Shown here: in pieces, positions 17,865 through 25,788 of the stretch | Position numbering within the stretch: the first letter of the stretch is position 1 | Layout: every line of letters starts with the position of its first letter | Assembly: GCF_000472785.1 (NCBI RefSeq) | Contig: NZ_AXAL01000016.1 | Location: forward strand, 1 to 64,000 | Origin: Mesorhizobium loti CJ3sym | Lineage (GTDB): Bacteria > Pseudomonadota > Alphaproteobacteria > Rhizobiales > Rhizobiaceae | Direction of reading: 5' to 3' | DNA length: 64,000 nt | The notes under the pieces: model-generated | Databases searched by the model: none | What the model saw: only the letters and a program-made list of their open reading frames with translations | Told to the model about the DNA's origin: nothing | Translations under genes and position numbers: made by a program

Positions 17865-18457
17865 AGCTCAACCTCAACACCGACTTCACCAAATTCCCCC
17901 GCGCCGTCTCCGTGCTGCAAGCTGGCAGTGCGGGAGCCACAGCGCCATCCGGTCGGGCCGTACTTGCCCATGACGAGCGGCATCTGCGCCGCCGCGCCAT
18001 CGAACTTGCCGATGGCAGCAAGGTGCTGGTCGACCTGCCCGAACCCGTCGCCCTCAACGATGGCGACCGGCTGGTGCTGGAGGATGGCCGCCATGTCGAG
18101 ATCGCTGCTGCGCCGGAAGAAGTCTATGACATCCGCGCCCGCGACAGCGTGCATCTGACCGAGCTCGCCTGGCATATCGGCAACCGTCATCTCGCGGCGG
18201 GCATCGAGGCCGACCGCATCGTCATCCTGCGCGACCACGTCATCAAGGCGATGCTGGAGGGACTTGGCGCCACTGTGCGCGAGGTTTCCGAACCGTTCAA
18301 GCCGGTGCGCGGCGCCTATTCCAGCCATGGTGGTGGACATGGGCATGATCACGGCCATGCCCACAGCCACGCGGAAGCGCATTCGCACGCGCATGGCGAA
18401 TCGCATTCCCACGCGCACAGCCATTCCCACGCCGGCCATCACCACGACCATGACTGA
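17861..18457 (+). CDS. ureE: Urease accessory protein UreE, nickel metallochaperone
   Basis: The 198-residue UreE has the peptide-binding N-terminal domain (LAHDERHLRRRAIELADGSK) and a metal-binding C-terminal domain (LTELAWHIGNRHLAAGIEAD). From about residue 155 it ends in a His tail with more than 20 His, including GHGHDHGHAHSHAEAHSHAH. The tail stores and delivers Ni2+ to the UreD-UreF-UreG complex. It overlaps the glutathione transferase gene upstream and ureF downstream. Confidence 0.97.
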   Translation: MKLNLNTDFTKFPRAVSVLQAGSAGATAPSGRAVLAHDERHLRRRAIELADGSKVLVDLPEPVALNDGDRLVLEDGRHVEIAAAPEEVYDIRARDSVHLTELAWHIGNRHLAAGIEADRIVILRDHVIKAMLEGLGATVREVSEPFKPVRGAYSSHGGGHGHDHGHAHSHAEAHSHAHGESHSHAHSHSHAGHHHDHD

Positions 18458-19121
18458 GCAGCCTTCGACCATTGCGCTCTTGCGGCTGATGGCGTGGCTG
18501 TCGCCGGCCTTTCCGGTCGGCGGCTTTGCCTACAGCCATGGTCTGGAGCGCGCGGTGCATGACCGGCTGATAACCGAAGCCGGGAGTCTGGCCAGCTGGT
18601 TGGAAACGCTGGTCGAGATGGGCTCGGGCTGGAACGATGCCGTGCTGTTCGCCGAAAGCTGGCGCCGCGCCCGCGACGGCGGCGATCTCGACGAAATCGC
18701 CGCACTGGCCGAGGCACTCGCCGGGTCGCGCGAGCGCCACACCGAGACCATGCTGCAAGGTGCAGCCTTCCTTAGGGCTGCCGCAGCTTGGCCCAACCCG
18801 GTGCTGGAGCGCTTGCCGGCCGAATGTGCCTACTGCATCGCTGTCGGCGCCATCGCCGGCGGCAATGGCATTGCGGTGCAGGACGCACTCTCCGCCTTCC
18901 TGCAGGCCTTCTTCTCCAATCTCGTCCAGGCGGCGATCCGGCTCAGCGTCGTTGGCCAACGCGAAGCCACGGCGCTGCTTGCCGGCTTCGAGCCGCTGGC
19001 GCTCTCGACCGCAGCCCGCGCGTCCCGGTCGACACTGGATGATCTCGGTGGCTGCGCCTTCCTCTCTGACGTCATGGCGATGAAGCACGAAACCCAGTAT
19101 TCGCGATTGTTCCGTTCATGA
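18450..19121 (+). CDS. ureF: Urease accessory protein UreF
   Basis: The 223-residue, all-helical UreF shows the family opening LLRLMAWLSPAFPVGGFAYS and HGLERAVHDRLI. It also has CAYCIAVGAIAGGNGI in the middle and a C-terminal DVMAMKHETQYSRLFRS. UreF bridges UreD and UreG and gates the GTPase-dependent nickel transfer. Its start overlaps the last 8 bases of ureE and its stop overlaps the next gene by ATGA. Confidence 0.97.
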   Translation: MTEQPSTIALLRLMAWLSPAFPVGGFAYSHGLERAVHDRLITEAGSLASWLETLVEMGSGWNDAVLFAESWRRARDGGDLDEIAALAEALAGSRERHTETMLQGAAFLRAAAAWPNPVLERLPAECAYCIAVGAIAGGNGIAVQDALSAFLQAFFSNLVQAAIRLSVVGQREATALLAGFEPLALSTAARASRSTLDDLGGCAFLSDVMAMKHETQYSRLFRS

Positions 19122-19558
19122 TCGTCCTCGCTTTCGCCCTCTCCCTGGTCCTGCTGCTGATCACCGCCCTGCATGTCTATTGGGGCATTGGCGGCATCTG
19201 GCCGGGTACGGATGGCGCCTCCTGCGCCCGCGCCGTTGTCGGTTTTCGTGGCGTCGATGAAATGCCGACGCCCTTCGCCAGTTTCGCCGTTGCCGCCTGT
19301 CTTGGCCTGGCGACGCTCTGGCCGCTGGCGCTCATCGGTTTTTTTGCCTCGCCCTTTCCCAAAGAGGGCCTTGCCGCCACCGCGCTGCTCATCGGCCTGG
19401 TGTTCCTCGGCCGCGGCATTGCCGGCTTCACGCCATGGTGGCGGCGGCTGGCGCCCGAGCAGCCTTTCGCTCGGCTCGATGTCAGATATTATTCGCCGCT
19501 CTGCCTGTTGATCGGGCTCGGCTTCGCTACCCTTGCCATCATGGAGTTCCCGACATGA
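19118..19558 (+). CDS. DUF3995 membrane protein inside the urease cluster
   Basis: The 146-residue protein has four predicted membrane helices and the DUF3995 sequences ITALHVYWGIGGIWPG and RGIAGFTPWWRRLAPEQPFA, with RYYSPLCLLIGLGFA near the end. The family has no known function. It is embedded between ureF and ureG with four-base overlaps on both sides, so it is produced together with them. A link to nickel, ammonia or urea movement is possible but unproven. Confidence 0.85.
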   Translation: MIVLAFALSLVLLLITALHVYWGIGGIWPGTDGASCARAVVGFRGVDEMPTPFASFAVAACLGLATLWPLALIGFFASPFPKEGLAATALLIGLVFLGRGIAGFTPWWRRLAPEQPFARLDVRYYSPLCLLIGLGFATLAIMEFPT

Positions 19559-20184
19559 CCCAAGCTAACGGCCCTCTTCGCATCGGCATTGGTGGCCCTG
19601 TCGGCTCCGGCAAGACGACGCTCACCGAGAAGCTCTGCAAGGCGTTGCGCGATGAGTTCTCGATCGCGGTCGTCACCAACGACATCTACACCAAGGAAGA
19701 CGCCATGATGCTGGCCCGGCTGCAGGCGCTGCCGGAGGATCGCATCATGGGTGTCGAGACCGGCGGCTGCCCACACACCGCCATTCGCGAAGACGCCTCG
19801 ATTAATCTCCAGGCGATCGCCGAGATGAACAAGAAATTCCCCGATCTCGACATCATCTTCATCGAATCCGGTGGCGACAACCTCGCCGCCACCTTTTCGC
19901 CGGACCTTGCTGACCTGACGCTTTACGTGATCTCGGTCTGCCAGGGTGAAGAGATCCCGCGCAAGGGCGGGCCGGCGATCACCCGGTCCGATTTCCTGGT
20001 CATCAACAAGAGCGATCTGGCGCCCTATGTGAACGTCAACCTGGACGTGATGGAGAGCGACGCCGGCCGCATGCGCGGCAAGCGGCCGTTCGGCTTCACC
20101 GATCTGTCGCGCGGCAAGGGGCTGCAGGAGGTCATCAACTTCATCGTCGAGCATGGCGGGCTGAGGGCCGTCGCTGCCGCCTGA
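19555..20184 (+). CDS. ureG: Urease accessory GTPase UreG
   Basis: The 209-residue SIMIBI-class GTPase has P-loop GPVGSGKT (residues 14-21), the metal-binding CPH motif Cys72-Pro-His74 in ETGGCPHTAI, the IFIESGGDNLAATFSP switch region and guanine-specificity NKSD. It couples GTP hydrolysis to nickel insertion into UreC. Last gene of the urease cluster; the next gene starts 79 bases later and concerns carbon metabolism. Confidence 0.98.
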   Translation: MTQANGPLRIGIGGPVGSGKTTLTEKLCKALRDEFSIAVVTNDIYTKEDAMMLARLQALPEDRIMGVETGGCPHTAIREDASINLQAIAEMNKKFPDLDIIFIESGGDNLAATFSPDLADLTLYVISVCQGEEIPRKGGPAITRSDFLVINKSDLAPYVNVNLDVMESDAGRMRGKRPFGFTDLSRGKGLQEVINFIVEHGGLRAVAAA

Positions 20185-20262
20185 CGGACAGCCTGCACCA
20201 ATCGAAACCGGTTGCGAGCAGACGTTGGTCGCGCCATTCTTGCCAAAACTGGAGATTTCGAG

Positions 20263-21030
20263 ATGAGCATTGCCCGCCTGCAGAAAGAGCCGCTGACCAA
20301 CCTGCCCTTCTATGAGGAGCGCGTCGATCTTGCCTGTGCCTTCCGCTGGACGGCGCGGCTCAACATGCACGAGGCGGTGGCCAACCATTTCTCGCTGGCG
20401 GTGAACGAGGACGGCACTCAGTTCCTGATGAACCCCAACCAGGTGCATTTCTCGCGCATCAAGGCGAGCGACCTGTTGCTGATCGACGCCAACGATCCCG
20501 ACACGCTCTCCGGCCCCAACGCGCCGGACCCGACGGCGTGGGGCCTGCACGGCGCTATCCATCGCAACGTGCCGCACGCGCGCTGCGTCATGCATGTGCA
20601 TTCGATCCATGCCACGGTGCTGGCCTCGCTTGCGGATTCGACCCTGCCGCCGATCGACCAGAATTCCGCGATGTTCTTCAACCGCCATGTCGTCGACGCG
20701 CATTATGGCGGGCTGGCCTTCGAGGAGGAGGGCGAGCGCTGCTCGCAGCTCCTCACCGATCCCAAGGTCAAGGTGATGGTGATGGGCAATCATGGCGTGC
20801 TGGTGATCGGCGACACGGTCGCCGATGCCTTCAACCGCATGTTCTATTTCGAGCGCGCCGCCGAGACCTACATCAAGGCGCTGTGGACCGGCCGGCCGCT
20901 GCGCACCCTGTCCGACGCGATCGCCGAGAAGACGGCGACAGAGACAGACGATTATCCCGGTCAGGCCGATCGCCATCTCAGCGAGTTGAAAGCGCTCCTC
21001 GACGAGCAGGAACCGGTCTACCGGAATTAA
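20263..21030 (+). CDS. Class II aldolase/adducin family protein
   Basis: The 255-residue protein has the zinc-site motifs of the class II aldolase/adducin fold. They are NHFSLAV near residue 43, the HVHS pair in CVMHVHSIHATVLASLA and a third His in VMVMGNHGVLVIGDTVADAF. This family includes sugar phosphate aldolases and epimerases, and this subgroup is annotated without a fixed substrate. The start is the ATG after GGAGATTTCGAG. The gene ends in a 4-base tail-to-tail overlap with the HAD phosphatase on the other strand. Confidence 0.88.
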   Translation: MSIARLQKEPLTNLPFYEERVDLACAFRWTARLNMHEAVANHFSLAVNEDGTQFLMNPNQVHFSRIKASDLLLIDANDPDTLSGPNAPDPTAWGLHGAIHRNVPHARCVMHVHSIHATVLASLADSTLPPIDQNSAMFFNRHVVDAHYGGLAFEEEGERCSQLLTDPKVKVMVMGNHGVLVIGDTVADAFNRMFYFERAAETYIKALWTGRPLRTLSDAIAEKTATETDDYPGQADRHLSELKALLDEQEPVYRN

Positions 21031-21659
21031 AGCCCGACTTCCCGGCGCAGTTCCTCGGCGCTGTTGATGACAATGGCGCCGGGCGGGCCTTCCATGGGCG
21101 CTTCCGGCCAGAAGATCGTCTTCATGCCCGCCGCCAGCCCCGCCAGGGCGCCCGGCCAGCTGTCGTCGACCGCTACCGCTTGCGCCGGATCGACATCGGC
21201 CAGATAGGCGGCGCGCAGGAACGGTTCGGCGTGCGGCTTGCCTTCGCGCACGTCATTGCGACTGATCGTCTTCATACCGGGATAGGTCAGGCCGACCATG
21301 CGCAGATTGGCGTCGACGATCATGCGGTCCGAATTGGAGACCACCGCTTGCTGCACGCCCTTTGCGCGCAGTTCGTTAAAGACTTCGATGGCGCCGGGGC
21401 GCGGCTTGAGACCCTCGACCAGCGGAAGATAGTGCTCGTATTTGCGCATGATCCAGTCGTCGAACGGCAGGTCCAGGCCGAATTCGTCGCGCATCATCTC
21501 GTAGACCGGCCAGGCGGCGACGCCGAGAACGCGCTCATGCAGGTCGGCGGGTGGCTTGAGACCGACATTGCGCATCGCCGCTATCAAAGCTGCCTCGTGC
21601 AGCGGCTCGCTGTCGACCAGCGTGCCGTCCATGTCCCAGAAAACCGCCTTCGGTGTCAT
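21027..21659 (-). CDS. HAD-family hydrolase (phosphoglycolate phosphatase-like)
   Basis: The 210-residue protein has HAD motif I FWDMDGTLVDSEP with nucleophile Asp9 and acid Asp11, motif II VVSNSD, motif III Lys in EGKPHAEPFL and motif IV AVDDSWPGALAGLAAG. The helical cap follows motif I. It is probably a sugar phosphate phosphatase. A second HAD phosphatase lies at the end of the polyol operon, but the two differ in sequence. The ribosome site AAAGGAGC precedes the ATG. Confidence 0.88.
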   Translation of the reverse strand: MTPKAVFWDMDGTLVDSEPLHEAALIAAMRNVGLKPPADLHERVLGVAAWPVYEMMRDEFGLDLPFDDWIMRKYEHYLPLVEGLKPRPGAIEVFNELRAKGVQQAVVSNSDRMIVDANLRMVGLTYPGMKTISRNDVREGKPHAEPFLRAAYLADVDPAQAVAVDDSWPGALAGLAAGMKTIFWPEAPMEGPPGAIVINSAEELRREVGL

Positions 21660-21824
21660 GCAACGCTCCTTTTTCGATCCCCTTAAAGGGTTTGCGCCGG
21701 GAGATAAACCATCGAGACCGCAGAACGTGGCTGCAACCGGAGCCGAAATTGCCCAGCTTTCTCCAGCCAGACTTTGTCGGCGGAACCACCTCAGCTGCGC
21801 GCGTGCAAGCATTTGCCCTTGAGA

Positions 21825-21838
21825 TTGACAATTGCGCA
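21825..21838 (+). promoter_or_regulatory. Candidate promoter/operator of the SorC-type regulator gene
   Basis: TTGACAATTGCGCA lies about 70 bases before the regulator start. Its first six bases match a -35 hexamer. The AATTGCGCA part resembles the palindrome TGAGTAATTGCTCA in front of the polyol transporter operon, which would fit self-regulation by the SorC protein. No good -10 box is evident. Confidence 0.3.
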
Positions 21839-21903
21839 GCGAGGCATTCCCTGCGAAAGTAAGGGCGGACCGTCCAATGATCGGCGGTTTCGGGAGGCAG
21901 GAC

Positions 21904-22863
21904 GTGAATACCCGGCAGGATGGCGGCTCAAACAGGCTGGACGACGCGGCGCGCGCCGGCTGGCTCTATTATGTTGCCGGCAACACACAGGACCAGATCG
22001 CCGCCACGCTCGGCATCTCCCGGCAGACGGCGCAGCGGCTGGTGTCGCTGGCGGTGTCGGAAGGCTTGATCAAGGTCCGTGTCGATCATCCGATCGCCAA
22101 CTGCCTGGACCTTGCGGCACGATTGAAATCGCGCTTCGCGCTCGACCTTGTCGAAGTGGTGCCGAGCGACCCGACGTCGTCGTCGACGACCATCGGCATC
22201 GCCGAGGCGGCGGCCGCGGAGATCGAGCGGCGGCTGCGGTCACCGACGCCGATCGTCATGGGGATCGGCACCGGGCGCACGCTGAAGGCGGCGATCGAAC
22301 AGTTGCCGCCGATGGAATGCCCGCAGCACAAGGTGGTGTCCTTGACTGGCAACATCTCGCCCGACGGCTCAGCCGCCTTCTACAACGTCATCTTCACCAT
22401 GGCCGACAGGGTCAAGGCGCGATCCTTCCCGATGCCGCTGCCGGTCATCGCCTCCTCGCCGGAGGAGCGCGAGATGCTGCTCAACCAGCCGATGATCCAG
22501 CCGACGCTGGCGCTCGCCGCGGAGGCCGACGTCACCTTCATCGGCATTGGTGATCTCGGCCCCAAGGCGCCGCTCTACGAGGATGGCTTCATTTCCGAAA
22601 GCGAGTTGAAGGCCCTGCAGAAGGCCGGCGGCGTCGCAGAGATCGTCGGCTGGGTGTTCGACAGGGACGGCCGCATGATCGAGGGCATCACCAACGACCG
22701 GGTGTCGTCGGCTTCGCTGCCGTCGCGTGAAAAGTCGCTGGTCATCGCTCTGGCAATGGGCGAACGCAAACTGCCAGGCATTTTGGCGGCTGCCAACCGG
22801 CGGCTGATCAACGGCCTCATTACCGATGAACGGACCGCCGCCGCCCTGCTGGCGAGCCTATAA
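21904..22863 (+). CDS. smoC: SorC-family transcriptional regulator, probably SmoC
   Basis: The protein of about 319 residues has an N-terminal helix-turn-helix (AGNTQDQIAATLGISRQTAQ, RLVSLAVSEGLIKV). A C-terminal sugar-binding domain of the SorC/DeoR type has VMGIGTGRTLKAAIEQLPP and the VVSLTGNISPDGSA segment, ending with LINGLITDERTAAALLAS. SorC proteins bind phosphorylated sugars or polyols. Its place upstream of smoEFGK-smoS-mtlK suggests it controls that operon. I chose the GTG that follows GGGAGG with six bases between; an ATG at 21877 would add nine residues. Confidence 0.88.
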   Translation: MNTRQDGGSNRLDDAARAGWLYYVAGNTQDQIAATLGISRQTAQRLVSLAVSEGLIKVRVDHPIANCLDLAARLKSRFALDLVEVVPSDPTSSSTTIGIAEAAAAEIERRLRSPTPIVMGIGTGRTLKAAIEQLPPMECPQHKVVSLTGNISPDGSAAFYNVIFTMADRVKARSFPMPLPVIASSPEEREMLLNQPMIQPTLALAAEADVTFIGIGDLGPKAPLYEDGFISESELKALQKAGGVAEIVGWVFDRDGRMIEGITNDRVSSASLPSREKSLVIALAMGERKLPGILAAANRRLINGLITDERTAAALLASL

Positions 22864-22908
22864 CCGGCCGCCGTCAGTTGGGGATTGATTGCGATAAACC
22901 GGGCCACG

Positions 22909-23094
22909 CTATCTGTGTGGCCCGAAAGGGTCGTTGCCATCGAGAAAACCGATGTCGCGTTGCAGATGCGGCGACAGGTCCCTGATGTCGAGATGCGCGC
23001 GTTTTTTGGCTGCGAACCAGCAGAATCCATCCGCCAGCCACGAAATCCAGCGATGATCCGGGGTGGGAGTGCATTTTTGCTGCGCCATGGTCAT
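22909..23094 (-). CDS. Small DUF1127-like protein
   Basis: The 61-residue protein ends with RAHLDIRDLSPHLQRDIGFL, which matches the DUF1127 pattern (a basic helix, then LxDLxxxxLRDIGL). Its N-terminal half is richer in Trp and Cys than usual. Such proteins are small RNA-binding or regulatory factors in Rhizobiales. It is divergent from the LysR gene, with GGAGG nine bases before the chosen ATG. A TTG 9 bases upstream sits too close to the ribosome site. Confidence 0.5.
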   Translation of the reverse strand: MTMAQQKCTPTPDHRWISWLADGFCWFAAKKRAHLDIRDLSPHLQRDIGFLDGNDPFGPHR

Positions 23095-23117
23095 GATCGT
23101 CAACCTCCGCTATCCTG

Positions 23118-23134
23118 AACCCGAGTGACGGGTT
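23118..23134. promoter_or_regulatory. Inverted repeat in the divergent gap before the LysR gene
   Basis: AACCCG-AGTGA-CGGGTT is a perfect 6-bp inverted repeat in the 110 bases between the DUF1127-like gene and the LysR regulator. It could be the LysR operator, but it lacks the usual T-N11-A form, so the assignment is weak. Confidence 0.25.
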
Positions 23135-23204
23135 GACGCTGAATGTCGGTGTCGGCGGCCACCTTTGCCAATCGAACGTCGATCACGGCCCATAAGGAGG
23201 CCTT

Positions 23205-24110
23205 ATGCCTGATCTCAGCTCGCGACAGGTTTCCCAGCTCCCGCCGCTGCAGGCGATCAGGGTCTTCGACGCGGTGGCGCGGCACCTTTCCTTCACCAAG
23301 GCCGCCGTGGAACTCGGCATGACACAGGCTGCGGTCAGCTATCAGATCAAGGTGCTGGAAGAGCGTGTCGGTTCACCGCTGTTCCTGCGCCGGCCGCGGC
23401 AGATCGAGTTGACCGAAGCCGGACAGCGCCTCGCGCCCGCCGTCAGTGAGGCTTTTGCCATTCTTGGCCAAGCCTACGCCGCAGCGCGCGCTGGGGCTGA
23501 CGGATTGCTTTGCGTCACCACCGTGCTGACCTTCGCCTCGAACTGGCTGGCGCACCGCCTGGGCTCGTTCCAGATCGCGCATCCCGCACTTGCCGTGCGG
23601 CTGGAGACATCGAGCCGGCTGACGGATTTCTCGCGTGAGGATACCGATATAGCCATCCGCTCGGGCGGTGGCAAATGGCCGGGCCTGGAGGCGCACAAGC
23701 TGCTCGACGCCGATTTCACGCCGATGCTGAGTCCCACGCTCGCGGCAAGCATTGGCGGCGTCAACGAACCGGCCGACCTGTTGCGCCTGCCGATCCTCGA
23801 TCCGGGCGACATCTGGTGGACGGAGTGGTTTTCGGCCGCCGGCGTGCACTCGCACGATCTTGCCAGACGGCCCGGCAGCAGCATGGGCGCGCAGGCCTAT
23901 GAGGCCAATGCCGCGATTGCCGGTCATGGCGTGGCGATCCTGACCAGGGCCCTGTTCAAGGCCGAACTCGCCGACGGCCGCCTGATCCAGCCTTTCGACC
24001 TAGTCGGCGATGATGGCCATGCCTATTGGCTGGTCTATCCCCAGGCGCGCCGCAACGTGCCGAAGATCCGCGCCTTCCGCGACTGGCTGCTCGCCGAGAT
24101 GGCCTGCTGA
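23205..24110 (+). CDS. LysR-family transcriptional regulator (GcvA-like)
   Basis: The 301-residue protein has an N-terminal winged helix with AIRVFDAVARHLSFTKAAVE and LGMTQAAVSYQIKVLEERVG, then a LysR substrate-binding domain (RLGSFQIAHPALAVRLETSS, later GVAILTRALF). The subgroup resembles GcvA. Its target is unclear: it lies between the SorC regulator and the smo operon, all in one direction, and is divergent from the DUF1127-like gene. A strong AAGGAGG ribosome site precedes the start. Confidence 0.88.
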   Translation: MPDLSSRQVSQLPPLQAIRVFDAVARHLSFTKAAVELGMTQAAVSYQIKVLEERVGSPLFLRRPRQIELTEAGQRLAPAVSEAFAILGQAYAAARAGADGLLCVTTVLTFASNWLAHRLGSFQIAHPALAVRLETSSRLTDFSREDTDIAIRSGGGKWPGLEAHKLLDADFTPMLSPTLAASIGGVNEPADLLRLPILDPGDIWWTEWFSAAGVHSHDLARRPGSSMGAQAYEANAAIAGHGVAILTRALFKAELADGRLIQPFDLVGDDGHAYWLVYPQARRNVPKIRAFRDWLLAEMAC

Positions 24111-24150
24111 CAGGCAGCCCCTCCGCACGACACCAATTTCGCACGTCTCC

Positions 24151-24178
24151 GCCGTCGTCGCTGAAATCCGGCGACGGC
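24151..24178 (+). terminator. Hairpin downstream of the LysR gene
   Basis: GCCGTCGTCG-CTGAAATC-CGGCGACGGC forms a 10-bp stem with one mismatch 40 bases after the LysR stop. There is no U-run behind it, so it may be a weak or factor-dependent terminator separating the regulator from the smo promoter. Confidence 0.4.
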
Positions 24179-24258
24179 GAAGCTCGTCTGCGCAAATCTC
24201 CACACACGACACTGCCCGTCAGCATCGCCGAGTGCTGCGCTGCAGCATCGAATCCGGC

Positions 24259-24312
24259 TTGACATAATTCATGCCAAGTGAGTAATTGCTCATAGCCAAG
24301 GCAAATGCTCAT
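24259..24312 (+). promoter_or_regulatory. smo operon promoter and candidate operator
   Basis: TTGACA at 24259-24264 is a perfect -35 hexamer. The near-palindrome TGAGTAATTGCTCA (24279-24292) overlaps the -10 position, which is itself weak. The right half TGCTCAT occurs again at 24306-24312, 19 bases downstream. A palindrome over the -10 region with an extra half-site suits control by the SorC-type regulator encoded upstream. Confidence 0.5.
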
Positions 24313-24334
24313 CTTGGTTCATGGGAGGAATTTG

Positions 24335-25645
24335 ATGAAACTGCGCACGCTCACCCTGGGCTTGTTGTCGGCTAGCGCTCTCGCTTTTGCCGCACATGCC
24401 GAATCCATCACCATCGCCACCGTCAACAATGGCGACATGGTCCGCATGCAGAAGCTGACCGAAGACTTCACCAAGGCGAACCCCGACATCCAGCTCAACT
24501 GGGTGACGCTTGAAGAAAACGTGCTGCGCGAGCGCGTCACCACCGACATTGCCACCAAGGGTGGCCAGTATGACGTGATGACCATCGGCACCTACGAGGT
24601 TCCGATCTGGGCCAAGCAGAGCTGGCTGTTGCCGCTCGACAAGCTCGGCGACGACTATGACGCCAAGGACATCATCCCGGCCATCGCCGGCGGTCTTTCG
24701 GTCGACGGCAAGCTCTATGCCGCGCCCTTCTACGGCGAAAGCTCCTTCGTCATGTACCGCAAGGACCTGATGGACAAGGCCGGATTGAAGATGCCCGACG
24801 CGCCGACCTGGGACTTCATCCGCCAGGCCGCCGACAAGATGACCGACCGCGCCAATGGCGTGAACGGCGTGTGCCTGCGCGGCAAGGCCGGCTGGGGCGA
24901 GAACATGGCCTTCCTGACCGCCATGTCGAACTCCTTCGGCGCCCGCTGGTTCGATGAGAACTGGAAGCCGCAGTTCGATCAGCCGGAATGGAAGAAGACG
25001 CTGCAGTTCTATGTCGACCTGATGAAGGCCGACGGCCCGGAAGGCGCGTCCTCCAACGGCTTCAACGAAAACCTGGCGCTGTTCCAGCAGGGCAAATGCG
25101 GCATGTGGATCGATGCCACCGTCGCTGCCTCCTTCGTTTCGGACCCGAAGAACTCGACTGTCGCCGACAAGGTCGGCTATGCGCTGGCGCCGGACAATGG
25201 CCTGGGCAAGCGCGGCAACTGGCTCTGGGCATGGTCGCTGGCCATTCCGGCCGGCACGCAGAAGGCTGACGCCGCCGAGAAGTTCGTTTCGTGGGCGACC
25301 AGCAAGCACTATGCCGAACTGGTTGCTTCGAAGGAAGGCTGGGCCAACGTTCCTCCGGGCACGCGCTCCTCGCTCTATGCCAATGCCGAGTACCAGAAGG
25401 CGGCTCCGTTCGCCAAGATGACGCTGGACTCCATCAACGCCGCTGACCCGACGCATCCGACCGTCAAGCCGGTGCCCTATGTCGGCGTCCAGTTCGTCGC
25501 CATCCCTGAGTTCCAGGGCCTTGGCACCACCGTCGGCCAGCTCTTCTCGGCGGCTCTTGCCGGCCAGTCGAGTGTCGACGATGCCTTGAAGCAGGCCCAG
25601 GACGCGGCCACCGCGACCATGACCGAAGGCGGTTATACCAAGTAA
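24335..25645 (+). CDS. smoE: Polyol ABC transporter substrate-binding protein SmoE
   Basis: The 436-residue periplasmic protein begins with a signal peptide (LGLLSASALAFAAHA, cleavage before ESITIATVNN). It belongs to the family 1 extracellular solute-binding proteins, with NPDIQLNWVTLEENVLRERV, FYGESSFVMYRKDLMDKAGL and AIPAGTQKADAAEKFVSWAT. Gene order (two permeases, ATPase, sorbitol dehydrogenase, mannitol dehydrogenase) matches the sorbitol/mannitol smo operon of Rhodobacter and Sinorhizobium. GGGAGGAA precedes the start. A terminator-like hairpin follows the gene, which would keep this binding protein more abundant than the permeases. Confidence 0.9.
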   Translation: MKLRTLTLGLLSASALAFAAHAESITIATVNNGDMVRMQKLTEDFTKANPDIQLNWVTLEENVLRERVTTDIATKGGQYDVMTIGTYEVPIWAKQSWLLPLDKLGDDYDAKDIIPAIAGGLSVDGKLYAAPFYGESSFVMYRKDLMDKAGLKMPDAPTWDFIRQAADKMTDRANGVNGVCLRGKAGWGENMAFLTAMSNSFGARWFDENWKPQFDQPEWKKTLQFYVDLMKADGPEGASSNGFNENLALFQQGKCGMWIDATVAASFVSDPKNSTVADKVGYALAPDNGLGKRGNWLWAWSLAIPAGTQKADAAEKFVSWATSKHYAELVASKEGWANVPPGTRSSLYANAEYQKAAPFAKMTLDSINAADPTHPTVKPVPYVGVQFVAIPEFQGLGTTVGQLFSAALAGQSSVDDALKQAQDAATATMTEGGYTK

Positions 25646-25692
25646 GGCTCCTCCCGGTGCCGAATGCCGGTCGCCTACCATGACCGGCAAAG

Positions 25693-25728
25693 GGCCGCCC
25701 GAAACCCAGTTCGGGCGGCCACTTTTCA
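25693..25728 (+). terminator. Attenuator/terminator between smoE and smoF
   Basis: GGCCGCCCGAA-ACCCAG-TTCGGGCGGCC is a perfect 11-bp stem with a 6-base loop, followed by ACTTTTCAAAA. It stands in the 143-base gap inside the operon. Partial termination or protection of the smoE message from decay would raise binding protein over membrane components. Confidence 0.7.
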
Positions 25729-25788
25729 AAATCGGGAAAATTCTGGCACAATTCTGAAAACCTGGCTGACCTTGGGAGGGTGACCATC

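Noticed and set aside
19489..20976. 495-residue minus-strand frame
   Set aside because: It spans the antisense of ureG and the class II aldolase-like gene, both well supported.
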